Shown piece after piece: positions 1 to 7,761 of a stretch of DNA of 64,000 nucleotides. Below the pieces are notes generated by a model. It worked only from the letters and a program-made list of their open reading frames with translations. It did not search any database and had not been told where the DNA came from. The position numbers were made by a program, and so were the translations under genes. How positions within the stretch are numbered: the stretch's first letter is position 1; the number at the start of each line of letters is the position of its first letter. The stretch comes from UBA967 sp044375555 (GTDB taxonomy: Bacteria; Verrucomicrobiota; Verrucomicrobiia; Chthoniobacterales; Terrimicrobiaceae): the NCBI GenBank assembly GCA_044375555.1, contig JBILML010000014.1:4046-68045 (forward strand), in the 5' to 3' direction.

Positions 1-1
1 T

Positions 2-136
2 CGCATTTCGCGGACGGGGCGGAGGTTTCGCATCCGGCAGGCGATTGTGTGGAATGTGCTCGATGCCGGCGGCGCCTACGCGGGGCAGGCCGCGACCTTT
101 TCCTCTTGGGAATTCCTCGAGTCCGATAAAAGCTGA
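2..136 (+). CDS. C-terminal end of an unidentified protein (partial)
   Basis: An open frame runs in from the left edge and stops with TGA at 134-136, giving the last 44 residues of a protein. It is arginine-rich at first (RTGRRFRIRQ) and ends EFLESDKS. I recognise no motif. The stop lies 6 bases before the next ATG, so it is probably co-transcribed with the methyltransferase gene that follows. Coding status rests only on the open frame and the tight spacing. Confidence 0.4.
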   Translation, partial: RISRTGRRFRIRQAIVWNVLDAGGAYAGQAATFSSWEFLESDKS

Positions 137-142
137 AGTCCT

Positions 143-1306
143 ATGGGTGGAATTGTTGTTCGTCCGCGTTCGCGGATTTTGCATGGTCACGACTGGGTTT
201 ACTCCAGCGAGGTTTTAAAAACCTTCGGCGCACCTGCGGATGGGGATGTCGTTTCGATCAAGGACGGGCGCGACCAACTCCTCGGCGTGGGCATTTTCAA
301 TTCCCGCTCCCAGATTGTCGCCCGCAGGTTCTCGCGGCACCGGCAGGACTTGGATGCGGATTTTTTCCAGCGCCGGATTTCGCAAGCGGTCGACTATCGG
401 CGCCATGCGGGATGCCGTCTGGATTTGTGCCGTCTGGTCTGGAGTGAGAGTGATGGCCTGCCGGGTGTGATCGCCGACCGCTACGGCCCTGTGGTGGTGC
501 TGCAAACGAACACGGCGGCGATGGACCGTCACCGCCAAATCCTCGCGCAGGTCTTGGCGGAAACCACCGGAGCCGCCTGCGTGATCGAGCGCAACGACGC
601 GCCGGTGCGGGCCTCCGAGGTTTTGGAAATGAGAACGGGCGTGCTTGTGGGAGAAAATCCTGGCGCGATCGAGGTCGAGGCGGCGGGTGTGAAGTTCCTT
701 GTCGATCCACTCGGCGGTCACAAGACGGGCCTGTATCTCGACCAACTGGAATCCTACGGGATCGTGGCGGCGATGGCATCGGGCCGTTCGGTGCTGGATT
801 GTTTTTCGAATCAAGGCGGCTTCGCACTCGCCTGCGCGAAGGCCGGCGCGGCATCGGTTACAGCGGTGGAGTCGGGAACCGAAAGCATCGGTGCGCTCCG
901 TGCGAATGTGCAACGCAACGGCGTCGCGGTGGAGTCTCGGCAGGACGATGTGTTTGATTTTCTCAAGCGCCCCGACCGCCCCGAATACGACCTGATTATT
1001 TTGGACCCTCCGTCCTTCACGAAGGCGAGGGGACGCATCGCTGAAGCCTTGCGCGGCTACCGCGACCTCCATGCACGGGCTGCGAAGCTGCTTTCCAAAA
1101 ACGGCGTGCTGGTGAGCTTTTCCTGCTCGCACCATGTGCGCGCCCACGAGTTCGAGGATTCGATCGCCGAAGGGTTGAATGACGCTCGGCGGAACATGCG
1201 GTTGATCCGTCGTATTGGCCAACCACTGGACCATCCGGTGGTCATGGGCCAGCCCGAGACGGAATATCTCAAAGGCGTGGTGCTCGAGGCGATGCCAGGG
1301 CGCTGA
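143..1306 (+). CDS. Class I SAM-dependent rRNA methyltransferase, RlmI/YccW-like
   Basis: 387 residues, the usual length for the RlmI (23S rRNA m5C1962) family. The first ~75 residues look like a PUA RNA-binding domain (GGIVVRPRSRILHGHDWVY). The Rossmann methyltransferase domain follows, with SAM-binding motif LDCFSNQGGFAL near residue 217 and the catalytic-loop motif ILDPPSFTK near 285. A late SFSCSHHV stretch fits the family's conserved cysteine. By family it methylates a base in large-subunit rRNA in the cytoplasm; the exact target is not shown by sequence. The start is the first ATG after the upstream stop, and the PUA motif begins at once. Confidence 0.88.
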   Translation: MGGIVVRPRSRILHGHDWVYSSEVLKTFGAPADGDVVSIKDGRDQLLGVGIFNSRSQIVARRFSRHRQDLDADFFQRRISQAVDYRRHAGCRLDLCRLVWSESDGLPGVIADRYGPVVVLQTNTAAMDRHRQILAQVLAETTGAACVIERNDAPVRASEVLEMRTGVLVGENPGAIEVEAAGVKFLVDPLGGHKTGLYLDQLESYGIVAAMASGRSVLDCFSNQGGFALACAKAGAASVTAVESGTESIGALRANVQRNGVAVESRQDDVFDFLKRPDRPEYDLIILDPPSFTKARGRIAEALRGYRDLHARAAKLLSKNGVLVSFSCSHHVRAHEFEDSIAEGLNDARRNMRLIRRIGQPLDHPVVMGQPETEYLKGVVLEAMPGR

Positions 1307-1379
1307 GCGTAACGGGAATCCCCGCTCGGCGCAGGCGCGAGGGGTTGACGCTCCTCCTAAGACGACCTAAGGGAGAGGC

Positions 1380-1565
1380 ATGAAGAAACCCGGCGAGAAA
1401 ACAAAGCGCACGCTCCCGTCGGGCCGTCGTAGTGCGTGTGCGGATGCTTCGCTTCGCGGCGAGATCGAGCGTGTTTCGCGGATGACCGTGGAGGAACGGA
1501 TTACCGAAGCGCTCACCATGGGTAGCCGCTTTGCTGCTTTGAAGCCGACTTCGGCCAAGGACTAG
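1380..1565 (+). CDS. Small basic protein paired with a nucleotidyltransferase
   Basis: 61 residues. The ATG follows a strong GGGAGAGG ribosome-binding site. The N-terminal half is basic; the C-terminal half (MTVEERITEALTMGSRFAAL) looks like a short helix of the kind seen in small partners of nucleotidyltransferases. Its TAG stop directly abuts the GTG start of the next gene, which indicates translational coupling. It may be a partner or antitoxin-like protein, but this is inferred from context. I recognise no named family with confidence. Confidence 0.55.
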   Translation: MKKPGEKTKRTLPSGRRSACADASLRGEIERVSRMTVEERITEALTMGSRFAALKPTSAKD

Positions 1566-2120
1566 GTGGAAAATTGCAAAACCATTTTTGATGCTGCTGA
1601 GGATGTGCTGGAAATCCTCGGGAGTCAGCGAATCGAGGCCGTGGTGATTGGCGCAGTGGCCCTAGCGGCATACCGCTATGTCCGCCAAACCCAAGACCTC
1701 GATCTGGGCGTCAATGCGAACACGGCCCAGCTCCGCTCGCTGGCCGACCTTCTGAAAGCCAAGGGATATTCCGTCGAGTTGCGCGAACCCGACGGGGATG
1801 ATCCGCTCGGTGGAGTGATCGATGTGCGCGGCCCTTTTGGGCTCGTTCAAATCGTTAGCTTTGCTGATCGATTTCCCGCCGTGATTGATGAAGCGGTGAG
1901 GGCATCGACCTTGTCCGTGCGAGCGGGAAGCCGTCTTAAGCTCGTTCCGTTGCCGCATCTGATCGCGCTGAAACTTTATGCCGGGGGACATAAGGCAAAA
2001 TCCGACATCGTCGAATTGCTGGCGCGCAATCCCGATCTGGATGTGGAGTCTGTTCGAAAACTTTGTCGAAGCTATCGATTGAAAGGTCTCGATAAACTCG
2101 TGGCCGAAGCGGGTCGCTGA
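1566..2120 (+). CDS. Nucleotidyltransferase-fold protein (AbiEii/MNT-like)
   Basis: 184 residues starting with GTG directly after the preceding stop. An N-terminal helix leads into IGAVALAAY and then RQTQDLDLGV, matching the glycine turn and the Asp-x-Asp metal motif of polymerase-beta-type nucleotidyltransferases. Later elements (PLPHLIALKLYAGGHKAKSD) resemble the conserved Lys-containing helix of the AbiEii/DUF6036 group. Members transfer nucleotides to RNA or protein and often act in toxin-antitoxin or phage-defence pairs. Here the short upstream gene would be the partner. The substrate is unknown. Confidence 0.65.
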   Translation: MENCKTIFDAAEDVLEILGSQRIEAVVIGAVALAAYRYVRQTQDLDLGVNANTAQLRSLADLLKAKGYSVELREPDGDDPLGGVIDVRGPFGLVQIVSFADRFPAVIDEAVRASTLSVRAGSRLKLVPLPHLIALKLYAGGHKAKSDIVELLARNPDLDVESVRKLCRSYRLKGLDKLVAEAGR

Positions 2121-2136
2121 ACCCGCATTTTACGGC

Positions 2137-3111
2137 CTAGTCGCCGTAGCCGTTCGGATTTTTTACATGCCACGCCCAGGCGCTTTCCACGATGACGCGG
2201 ATGTTTTGGTATTGGGGCTGCCAGCCGAGGGCAGAGCGGATTTTTTCGGACGCGGCGATGAGTCGGGGGGGATCGCCGGCGCGGCGGGGTTTTTCGATGG
2301 CTTTGATGTCACGGCCGGTGACTTGTTTGCAGGTCTCGATGACTTCGCGAACGGAGGTGCCGCCGCCGGTGCCGAGGTTGTAGAAATCGCTCTGGGGCGA
2401 GCTGAGCGCGAGGATGTGGGCCTGTGCGAGGTCGAGGATGTGGATGTAGTCGCGGATGCAGGTGCCGTCGGGTGTTTCGTAATCGGTGCCGTAGATTTCG
2501 ACATGGTCCTTCTGGCCGAGCGCGACCTTGAGGATGTTGGGGATCAGGTGGGTCTCGATGCGGTGGTCTTCGCCGAATTTCTCCGAGGCGCCGGCGGCAT
2601 TGAAGTAGCGCAGGGCGACGAACGACAGGCCGTGGATTTTTTCATACCAGCGGAGGATCGATTCAAACATGAGCTTCGACTCGCCGTAGGGATTGATTGG
2701 CCGCTGAGGGAGGCTTTCATCGAGCGGCATGCGGTCGGGAATGCCGAAGGTCGCGCAGGTGGAGGAGAAGACGAATTTTTTCACGCCCGACTCGACGGCC
2801 ATGTCGAGGAGGTTGATGCCGGAGGCGACATTGTTACGGAAATATTTCGAGGGGTTGGTCATCGACTCTCCAACAAGGGCGTTGGCGGCAAAGTGCATGA
2901 CGGCTTCAGGTTTCGCCTGCTCGAAGGCGTGGCGGAGCACGGAGCGGTCGGCGAGATCGCCTTGATAGAAATCCGCGCGGGGGTCGATCGCTTTGCCGTG
3001 GCCCTCGGTGAGATTATCGAAAACGGCGACTTGGTAGCCGCGGTTGAGAAGTTCCTCGACGCAAATACTGCCAATGTAGCCGGCGCCGCCGGTAACCAGG
3101 ATTTTTTTCAT
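2137..3111 (-). CDS. galE: UDP-glucose 4-epimerase
   Basis: 324 residues, the normal GalE length. The N-terminal NAD-binding motif is TGGAGYIGS. The catalytic set is present: SSTCATFG supplies the serine/threonine and NPYGESK the Tyr-x3-Lys pair. The stretch VALRYFNAAGA is typical of GalE. It interconverts UDP-glucose and UDP-galactose for surface polysaccharide and galactose metabolism. It is convergent with the nucleotidyltransferase gene and lies downstream of rodA on the same strand with a 56-base gap. Confidence 0.92.
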   Translation of the reverse strand: MKKILVTGGAGYIGSICVEELLNRGYQVAVFDNLTEGHGKAIDPRADFYQGDLADRSVLRHAFEQAKPEAVMHFAANALVGESMTNPSKYFRNNVASGINLLDMAVESGVKKFVFSSTCATFGIPDRMPLDESLPQRPINPYGESKLMFESILRWYEKIHGLSFVALRYFNAAGASEKFGEDHRIETHLIPNILKVALGQKDHVEIYGTDYETPDGTCIRDYIHILDLAQAHILALSSPQSDFYNLGTGGGTSVREVIETCKQVTGRDIKAIEKPRRAGDPPRLIAASEKIRSALGWQPQYQNIRVIVESAWAWHVKNPNGYGD

Positions 3112-3167
3112 ATCGGGGCGAAGCCTAGACCAAGTCGGCGGCTGGGGGCAATTTCAACCCTCGCGAC

Positions 3168-4268
3168 TCAGCGCAGGGTGCGGCGGTAGATCCAGATGCT
3201 TTGCAGAAGCGCGAAACTCAGCATCGTGATCATCACAAACGACCCGCCGTAGCTCACAAGCGGGAGCGGCAGGCCGGTGATGGGCGTCAGCGAAATCGTC
3301 ATGCCGAGATTCATGAAGGTGTGGGTGAAAAGCAGCATGGTGATGCCGGTGGCGAGCAAGCGCCCGAGATCGTCCTCCGCCTGCATGGCGATGCTGAACA
3401 TCAGTAAAAATAAAATCGCAAACGCGCAGATCAGAATCAGCCCGCCGAGAAAGCCGTGTTGTTCCCCCATCACCGAAAAAATGAAGTCGTTGTGGACGAT
3501 CGTGTGCGGCAGGAAGCCGAGGGCGTTTTGCGAGTCCGGTGCCTTGTAGCCCTTGCCCACCCAGCCTCCGGAGCCGATGGCGATGAGGGATTGCGTGATA
3601 TTCCACCCGTCTCCGAGCGGGTCGGCCTCCGGATTGAGGAAAGTGGTGATGCGCGCGTATTGGTAGGGTTTGAGCCCGAAATGGACGACGAGCGGGATGA
3701 AAATCAAACCGACGACCAACATCAAAATCAGCCAGCGCTTGGGAATGCGGCCGATGAAAAGCATCGAAAGGAAAACAGGAATCCAGACGATGCAGGAACC
3801 AAGGTCCGGTTGGATCAGGATCATCACCCAAGGAGCGCCGACGATGGCCGCGCAACAGAGGATGCGGAAGATCGCAGGCATCGCCCGGGTATTCGAAAGA
3901 AAAAGGGCCAGCGTCATGATGCCGGCGATGATCGCGAGTTGGGAGGGCTGGAAACTCATCGGCCCGAGATCGAGCCAGCTCCGGGCGCCGTAGCGTTTTT
4001 CTCCGATGAACATCGTCGCTGCAAGAGCCGCGAGGCTGAGAAGATAAAGCGGGATCGAGCCGAAGCGCACCCAGCGGTAATCCAGCAGGGAGACGAGGAA
4101 AAACATCGGCGTGCAAACGAGAATCCAAGTGAGTTGGGATTTCGCAAAGCCCGAGTCGCGCATCCAAGTGGCGCTGTGGATGGCGTAGATACCGAAGGCC
4201 AACAAGGCGACCATCAAGCCGAAGAGCGGCCAGTTGATTCTTAGGAAATTTCGTAGGAGCGGGTGCAT
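3168..4268 (-). CDS. rodA: Rod-shape peptidoglycan glycosyltransferase RodA (SEDS family)
   Basis: 366 residues with about ten hydrophobic segments. SEDS signatures are present: GARSWLDLG followed by FQPSQLA, the QPDLGS loop (its Asp is the expected catalytic residue), HNDFIFSVMGEQHG, and near the C-terminus PITGLPLPLVSYGGS. RodA polymerises lipid II during cell elongation at the inner membrane, usually with a class B PBP. No PBP or mreBCD gene is adjacent. Its ATG directly follows the TGA of the upstream ABC ATPase gene, so the two are probably translated together. Confidence 0.9.
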   Translation of the reverse strand: MHPLLRNFLRINWPLFGLMVALLAFGIYAIHSATWMRDSGFAKSQLTWILVCTPMFFLVSLLDYRWVRFGSIPLYLLSLAALAATMFIGEKRYGARSWLDLGPMSFQPSQLAIIAGIMTLALFLSNTRAMPAIFRILCCAAIVGAPWVMILIQPDLGSCIVWIPVFLSMLFIGRIPKRWLILMLVVGLIFIPLVVHFGLKPYQYARITTFLNPEADPLGDGWNITQSLIAIGSGGWVGKGYKAPDSQNALGFLPHTIVHNDFIFSVMGEQHGFLGGLILICAFAILFLLMFSIAMQAEDDLGRLLATGITMLLFTHTFMNLGMTISLTPITGLPLPLVSYGGSFVMITMLSFALLQSIWIYRRTLR

Positions 4269-5072
4269 TCAGCCAATCGACGGCACGGCGGCGAGAAGGG
4301 TTTTCGTGTAGTCATTTTTCGGGTCGTGGTAAATCTCCTCCGCGCTGGCGGACTCCACAATTTTCCCATGGTGCATCACCAGCACATGATCACTGATGTG
4401 CTCCACCACGGCGAGGTCGTGCGCGATGAAAAGATAGGCGATGCCGAATTGCTCTTGGATGTCCTGGAGGAGGTTCACGATCTGAGCCTGGACGCTCACA
4501 TCGAGCGCACTGACTGGTTCGTCGCACACGATGAAGCGCGGCTCGACGGCGAGGGCGCGCGCGATGCCGATGCGTTGGCGCTGACCTCCGCTGAATTCAT
4601 GCGGGTAGCGCCGCATCATGTCGGCTTGCAGACCGACGAGCTTCAGCAACTCAGCCACTCGCGCGGTGCGATCGGAGCGCGACATTTTTGGGAAGTGAAT
4701 TTCCAACGCCTCACCGACAATCTCGCCAATCGTAAAGCGGGGGTTCAGCGAGCCGAAAGGATCCTGAAAAATCATCTGCATCTCGCGACGCAGGGGGCGG
4801 AACTCGCGTTCAGAAAGAGGGAGGATTTCGCGGCCATCGAATTTCACGAGGCCGGAGGTCGGTGGGATCAACTTCAGGATCGTGCGGCCGACCGTGGTCT
4901 TGCCGCTCCCGCTTTCGCCGACGAGGCCGACGGTTTTTCCGGCTTCGATGGTGAACGAGACATTGTCCACCGCGCGGATGTCCCCGACCTTGCGGCGCAT
5001 CACGCCGCCCAGCACGGGAAACCAAGTGCAAAGATTCTCAACCTCCAGCAAAGGCATGGCGGAACATGGCAC
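4269..5072 (-). CDS. Oligopeptide/dipeptide-type ABC transporter ATP-binding protein (OppF/DppF-like)
   Basis: 267 residues. Walker A is GESGSGKTT, the signature is FSGGQRQRIGIARAL and Walker B is FIVCDEP, followed by SALDVSVQAQIVNLL, which is characteristic of the OppD/DppF group. The N-terminal FPVLGGVMRRKVGDIRAV stretch is typical of OppF. It would power import of peptides or related solutes, but no permease or binding-protein gene is present, so it may belong to a dispersed system. An internal ATG at 5057 (MPLLEVENL) is an equally plausible start. It is followed without a gap by rodA. Confidence 0.85.
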   Translation of the reverse strand: MPCSAMPLLEVENLCTWFPVLGGVMRRKVGDIRAVDNVSFTIEAGKTVGLVGESGSGKTTVGRTILKLIPPTSGLVKFDGREILPLSEREFRPLRREMQMIFQDPFGSLNPRFTIGEIVGEALEIHFPKMSRSDRTARVAELLKLVGLQADMMRRYPHEFSGGQRQRIGIARALAVEPRFIVCDEPVSALDVSVQAQIVNLLQDIQEQFGIAYLFIAHDLAVVEHISDHVLVMHHGKIVESASAEEIYHDPKNDYTKTLLAAVPSIG

Positions 5073-5129
5073 GGAGGCTGCGGAGTGTCACCTGCGATCC
5101 CAGCGGCGCGATTCCGCGCCGGCGGGGGC

Positions 5130-5396
5130 TTACTTGACGAGGCCGGCGGCGGCGAGCGTCTTGTAGGCGCCGTTTTTCGAGATGGTTTTGAAGGCTCGGG
5201 CCGTGGCTTTGACGGTGACGAATTTTTTCAACTCGGGCACCCAGACACGCTTGGTCTGGAGGTTCGGTTGGAAATAACGAGGGGTGACGGCAGTGACATG
5301 CATGCCGATACCGCCTTTCTTCTTGGCGAGACCGCGACGGTGGATTTTCGATCCGCGAACGGGCTTAGCCCCGGTGATGCTGCACTTTCTAGACAT
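5130..5396 (-). CDS. rpmB: 50S ribosomal protein L28
   Basis: 88 residues starting MSRKCSITGAKPV, with RGLAKKKGGIG and RYFQPNLQTKRV, matching bacterial L28. The frame is open further upstream, but the ATG at 5394-5396 gives the canonical N-terminus and is preferred. It is a structural protein of the large ribosomal subunit. Only the first of the zinc-type cysteine positions (Cys5) is seen, so this is probably the zinc-independent form. It lies downstream of the SRPBCC gene on the same strand. Confidence 0.95.
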   Translation of the reverse strand: MSRKCSITGAKPVRGSKIHRRGLAKKKGGIGMHVTAVTPRYFQPNLQTKRVWVPELKKFVTVKATARAFKTISKNGAYKTLAAAGLVK

Positions 5397-5434
5397 AAGA
5401 TGGACCGGAGAGATTAGGGAAATCCGATCGGGCG

Positions 5435-5893
5435 TCAACCCTTTCGGCGGAAAAATCTCAGAGTCGCCGCGTGGCGTGCCCGAAACATTCCTGAGAAAAA
5501 CACCGGCATCGCCCACCGCGACACCAATCCGCCGACCCAACCACCTTTCAGCAAAAACTCAACCCGATCGGTCATTTCGCACCCGCCGGGTGAGGGATTG
5601 AAAATATGGCTATGCCTCCAAATCGCGAATGGCGAGTCCAGCGCGATGTCGAGAAGAAGGCCGGGTGACTCGACGGATTCCCATTGTCCCGTCCAGCGAA
5701 TCGGCAGGCCGAATTGCGAGGCGTGGATTTTAAAAATCCCGCCCGTCCGCGCGGTTTCCTCGCACTCGACCAAGGCGACCCGCAGCGAAGCGGGGGCGAT
5801 TTTCGAGATGTTGCGCGGGTTTTCGTGGAAGCGGAACAACTCCTCTGCGGATGCGGGAATTTCCACCGAACGCTGGTAGATGATGGGTTTCAC
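5435..5893 (-). CDS. SRPBCC-fold ligand-binding protein
   Basis: 152 residues. The opening YQRSVEIPASAEELFRFHENPRNI is the usual first strand and helix of START/SRPBCC (polyketide cyclase-like) proteins; only its general form is diagnostic. Central hydrophobic strands (GIFKIHASQFGLPIRWTG) and a late long helix (FSGMFRARHAATLRFF) complete the helix-grip fold. Such proteins bind hydrophobic ligands; the ligand here is unknown. It is transcribed toward rpmB, 38 bases upstream of it. Confidence 0.72.
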   Translation of the reverse strand: MKPIIYQRSVEIPASAEELFRFHENPRNISKIAPASLRVALVECEETARTGGIFKIHASQFGLPIRWTGQWESVESPGLLLDIALDSPFAIWRHSHIFNPSPGGCEMTDRVEFLLKGGWVGGLVSRWAMPVFFSGMFRARHAATLRFFRRKG

Positions 5894-6022
5894 AGGGAAG
5901 TTTGCGCTTGACCTCTGGGATGCTTCGGCAAATTTACCGCCCGCCTCACGGGTTTTTCCCGAGAAATTCCAGGTTGCAAATCGGTGAGGCGATCGTTAGT
6001 CACAAAACCAACCCTAAATCTC

Positions 6023-6268
6023 ATGTCTGAAAAATCCATCGAAGAAAAAGTCAAAGATATCATTGTCGAGCAACTTGGCGTAAACGCCGAACAAGTCACC
6101 ACCACCGCCTCGTTCATCGAGGACCTCGGTGCCGATTCGTTGGACACCGTCGAGCTCGTCATGGCCTTCGAGGAGGAGTTCGGAGTCGAGGTTCCCGACG
6201 AAGACGCCGAGAAGCTCCAGAGCGTTGGCGATGTCATCAAATACATCGAGGAGAAGGCCGGCAAGTAA
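6023..6268 (+). CDS. acpP: Acyl carrier protein
   Basis: 81 residues and acidic. The phosphopantetheine attachment site GADSLDTVELVM is intact, and the C-terminus EKLQSVGDVIKYIEEKAGK is typical of AcpP. An upstream in-frame ATG at 5984 exists, but MSEKSIEEKVKDI at 6023 is the standard N-terminus. It carries acyl chains in fatty-acid synthesis in the cytoplasm. It is monocistronic here: no fab genes adjoin it, and a strong terminator follows. Confidence 0.95.
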   Translation: MSEKSIEEKVKDIIVEQLGVNAEQVTTTASFIEDLGADSLDTVELVMAFEEEFGVEVPDEDAEKLQSVGDVIKYIEEKAGK

Positions 6269-6295
6269 GCCGCTTCCCGCGACAAATTTTTTCAC

Positions 6296-6327
6296 GAAAA
6301 CCCCGCTTCGGCGGGGTTTTTCTTTTG
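6296..6327 (+). terminator. Rho-independent terminator of acpP
   Basis: CCCCGC (6301-6306) pairs with GCGGGG (6311-6316) around a TTCG tetraloop. The run AAAA before and TTTTTCTTTT after extend the stem and supply the U-tract. It lies about 28 bases past the acpP stop. Confidence 0.9.
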
Positions 6328-6365
6328 GTTCGACTCCCCCGCGCCGCGCTGTTCATGATCCGCCC

Positions 6366-7757
6366 ATGAAAATTCTGATCGCCGCGAGCGAATTCGCCCC
6401 CTTCGCGCAGACCGGGGATTTCGCCGGATATCTCGAGCGTTTGGCCGCCGCGACCGCCGCCGCCGGGAACGAAACCACGGTCGTTCTTCCACTCTACCGC
6501 TGCATTCGTGAGGGCCGTATCGCCGGCCTCAAGCGAGGAAAACTCCGCTTGAGCATCGAACTCGGCGCGAACCGCGTTTCGGCCGAAGTCTGGGAGGCGT
6601 CTGGCCCCGGCGGGGTGAGGTTGATCTTCCTCGAGCGCGACGAGCTTTTCGATCGCACCGGGCTCTACGGCATGGACGGCCGCGACTACCAAGACAACGC
6701 CGCCCGCTTCATTTTTTTCTCCAAAGCCGTCGTGGAACTCGCCCGCCGCGAGTCGCCGGATGTCGTCCACGCTCTCGGCTGGCAGGCCGCGCTCGTGCCG
6801 GTCTTCGCGCGCGACCAACGCCTCGAGATTCCAACCGTTCTTTCGCCTGTGAGCCTCGAATATCAAGGGCATTTCTGGAGCCACGATTTCGCGCTCACGA
6901 ACCTGTCCGGCGAGTGGTTCCCGAATGTGCTCGAGTTCTACGGAAGCATGAATTTCCTGAAAGCCGGCATCGCCTGCGCGAACTCGGTCGTTCTCCCCGG
7001 CGCGCTGAATCTCGCCGCGATGCAAACGCCCGAGCACGGTTGCGGACTAGAAAATCTCCTGCGCCAAAACGCCGCGAAACTCGAAGGCATCGCGCCAGGT
7101 GTGGATTTGCCCGCCCCCGCCGCGCTTTCGACGAAGGAAAAAACCGCTGCGCGAGAGGCGCTGTTCAAGTCCTCGGGCAAAACTGCGCGCGCCGTTTTTG
7201 TGGCCCACGCGGGCTCGACCGGTGAGGACGGCTTGGGTCATTTGTGCGAGGCGTTATCGCGTTTGCCGATGGGCGAGGTTTTGGTCGCGCTCGTTGGCGC
7301 CGCCCCCGAGTCGCAGAGGCAAACGATCCAAATCGCCCTCCGCCGCCGCGCGGGGGGAATGGTGCATTTTCCCGAGCCGACCCCCGCCGAGCAGGAACGC
7401 CTTCTTCAAGCTGCCGACTTCATCGTGGTCCCGGGAGCGCTCCAGCCGGGCTGTGCCTTCTTCCGTTTGGCGCTGCGTGCGGGGATCGTGCCCGTCGTCG
7501 AACAAGGCGCGGGACTCCATGAACTCGTGCGGGATTTCGACCCCGTGACGGGTCAGGGGAATGGACTCGTCTTCTATCGTCATTCGGTGGAGGCGTTGAT
7601 CGACGCGATTCTCCGCGCCGTCGAGCTTCCGCCCGCCACAAAGACCCTGCTGGTGGAGCGCAACCGCGCGCGGGATTTTTCATGGGCGTCCACCGCCAAA
7701 GCCCTCGACCGCCTTTACTCGCGCTTGCCCGGCCGCGCCGGCCGCCTCGCTGCCTGA
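6366..7757 (+). CDS. Glycogen/starch synthase homologue (GT5) lacking catalytic residues
   Basis: 463 residues, close to GlgA length, opening MKILIAASEFAPFAQTGDFA. The GT-B fold landmarks align with GlgA along the whole length (VVHALGWQA, SLEYQGHF, SMNFLKAGI, DFIVVPGALQPGCAF, C-terminal DFSWASTAK). Every active-site element is altered: the ADP-glucose motif KxGGL reads QTGDF (15-19), the HDWHAG histidine region reads HALGWQAA (near 133), the SRLxxQKG Arg/Lys pair reads AHAGSTGEDG (near 279), and the RFEPCG glutamate region reads ALQPGCA (near 357). I infer a catalytically inactive, perhaps glycogen-binding or regulatory, paralogue. It is followed by recJ after 4 bases. Confidence 0.8.
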   Translation: MKILIAASEFAPFAQTGDFAGYLERLAAATAAAGNETTVVLPLYRCIREGRIAGLKRGKLRLSIELGANRVSAEVWEASGPGGVRLIFLERDELFDRTGLYGMDGRDYQDNAARFIFFSKAVVELARRESPDVVHALGWQAALVPVFARDQRLEIPTVLSPVSLEYQGHFWSHDFALTNLSGEWFPNVLEFYGSMNFLKAGIACANSVVLPGALNLAAMQTPEHGCGLENLLRQNAAKLEGIAPGVDLPAPAALSTKEKTAAREALFKSSGKTARAVFVAHAGSTGEDGLGHLCEALSRLPMGEVLVALVGAAPESQRQTIQIALRRRAGGMVHFPEPTPAEQERLLQAADFIVVPGALQPGCAFFRLALRAGIVPVVEQGAGLHELVRDFDPVTGQGNGLVFYRHSVEALIDAILRAVELPPATKTLLVERNRARDFSWASTAKALDRLYSRLPGRAGRLAA

Positions 7758-7761
7758 GCCC

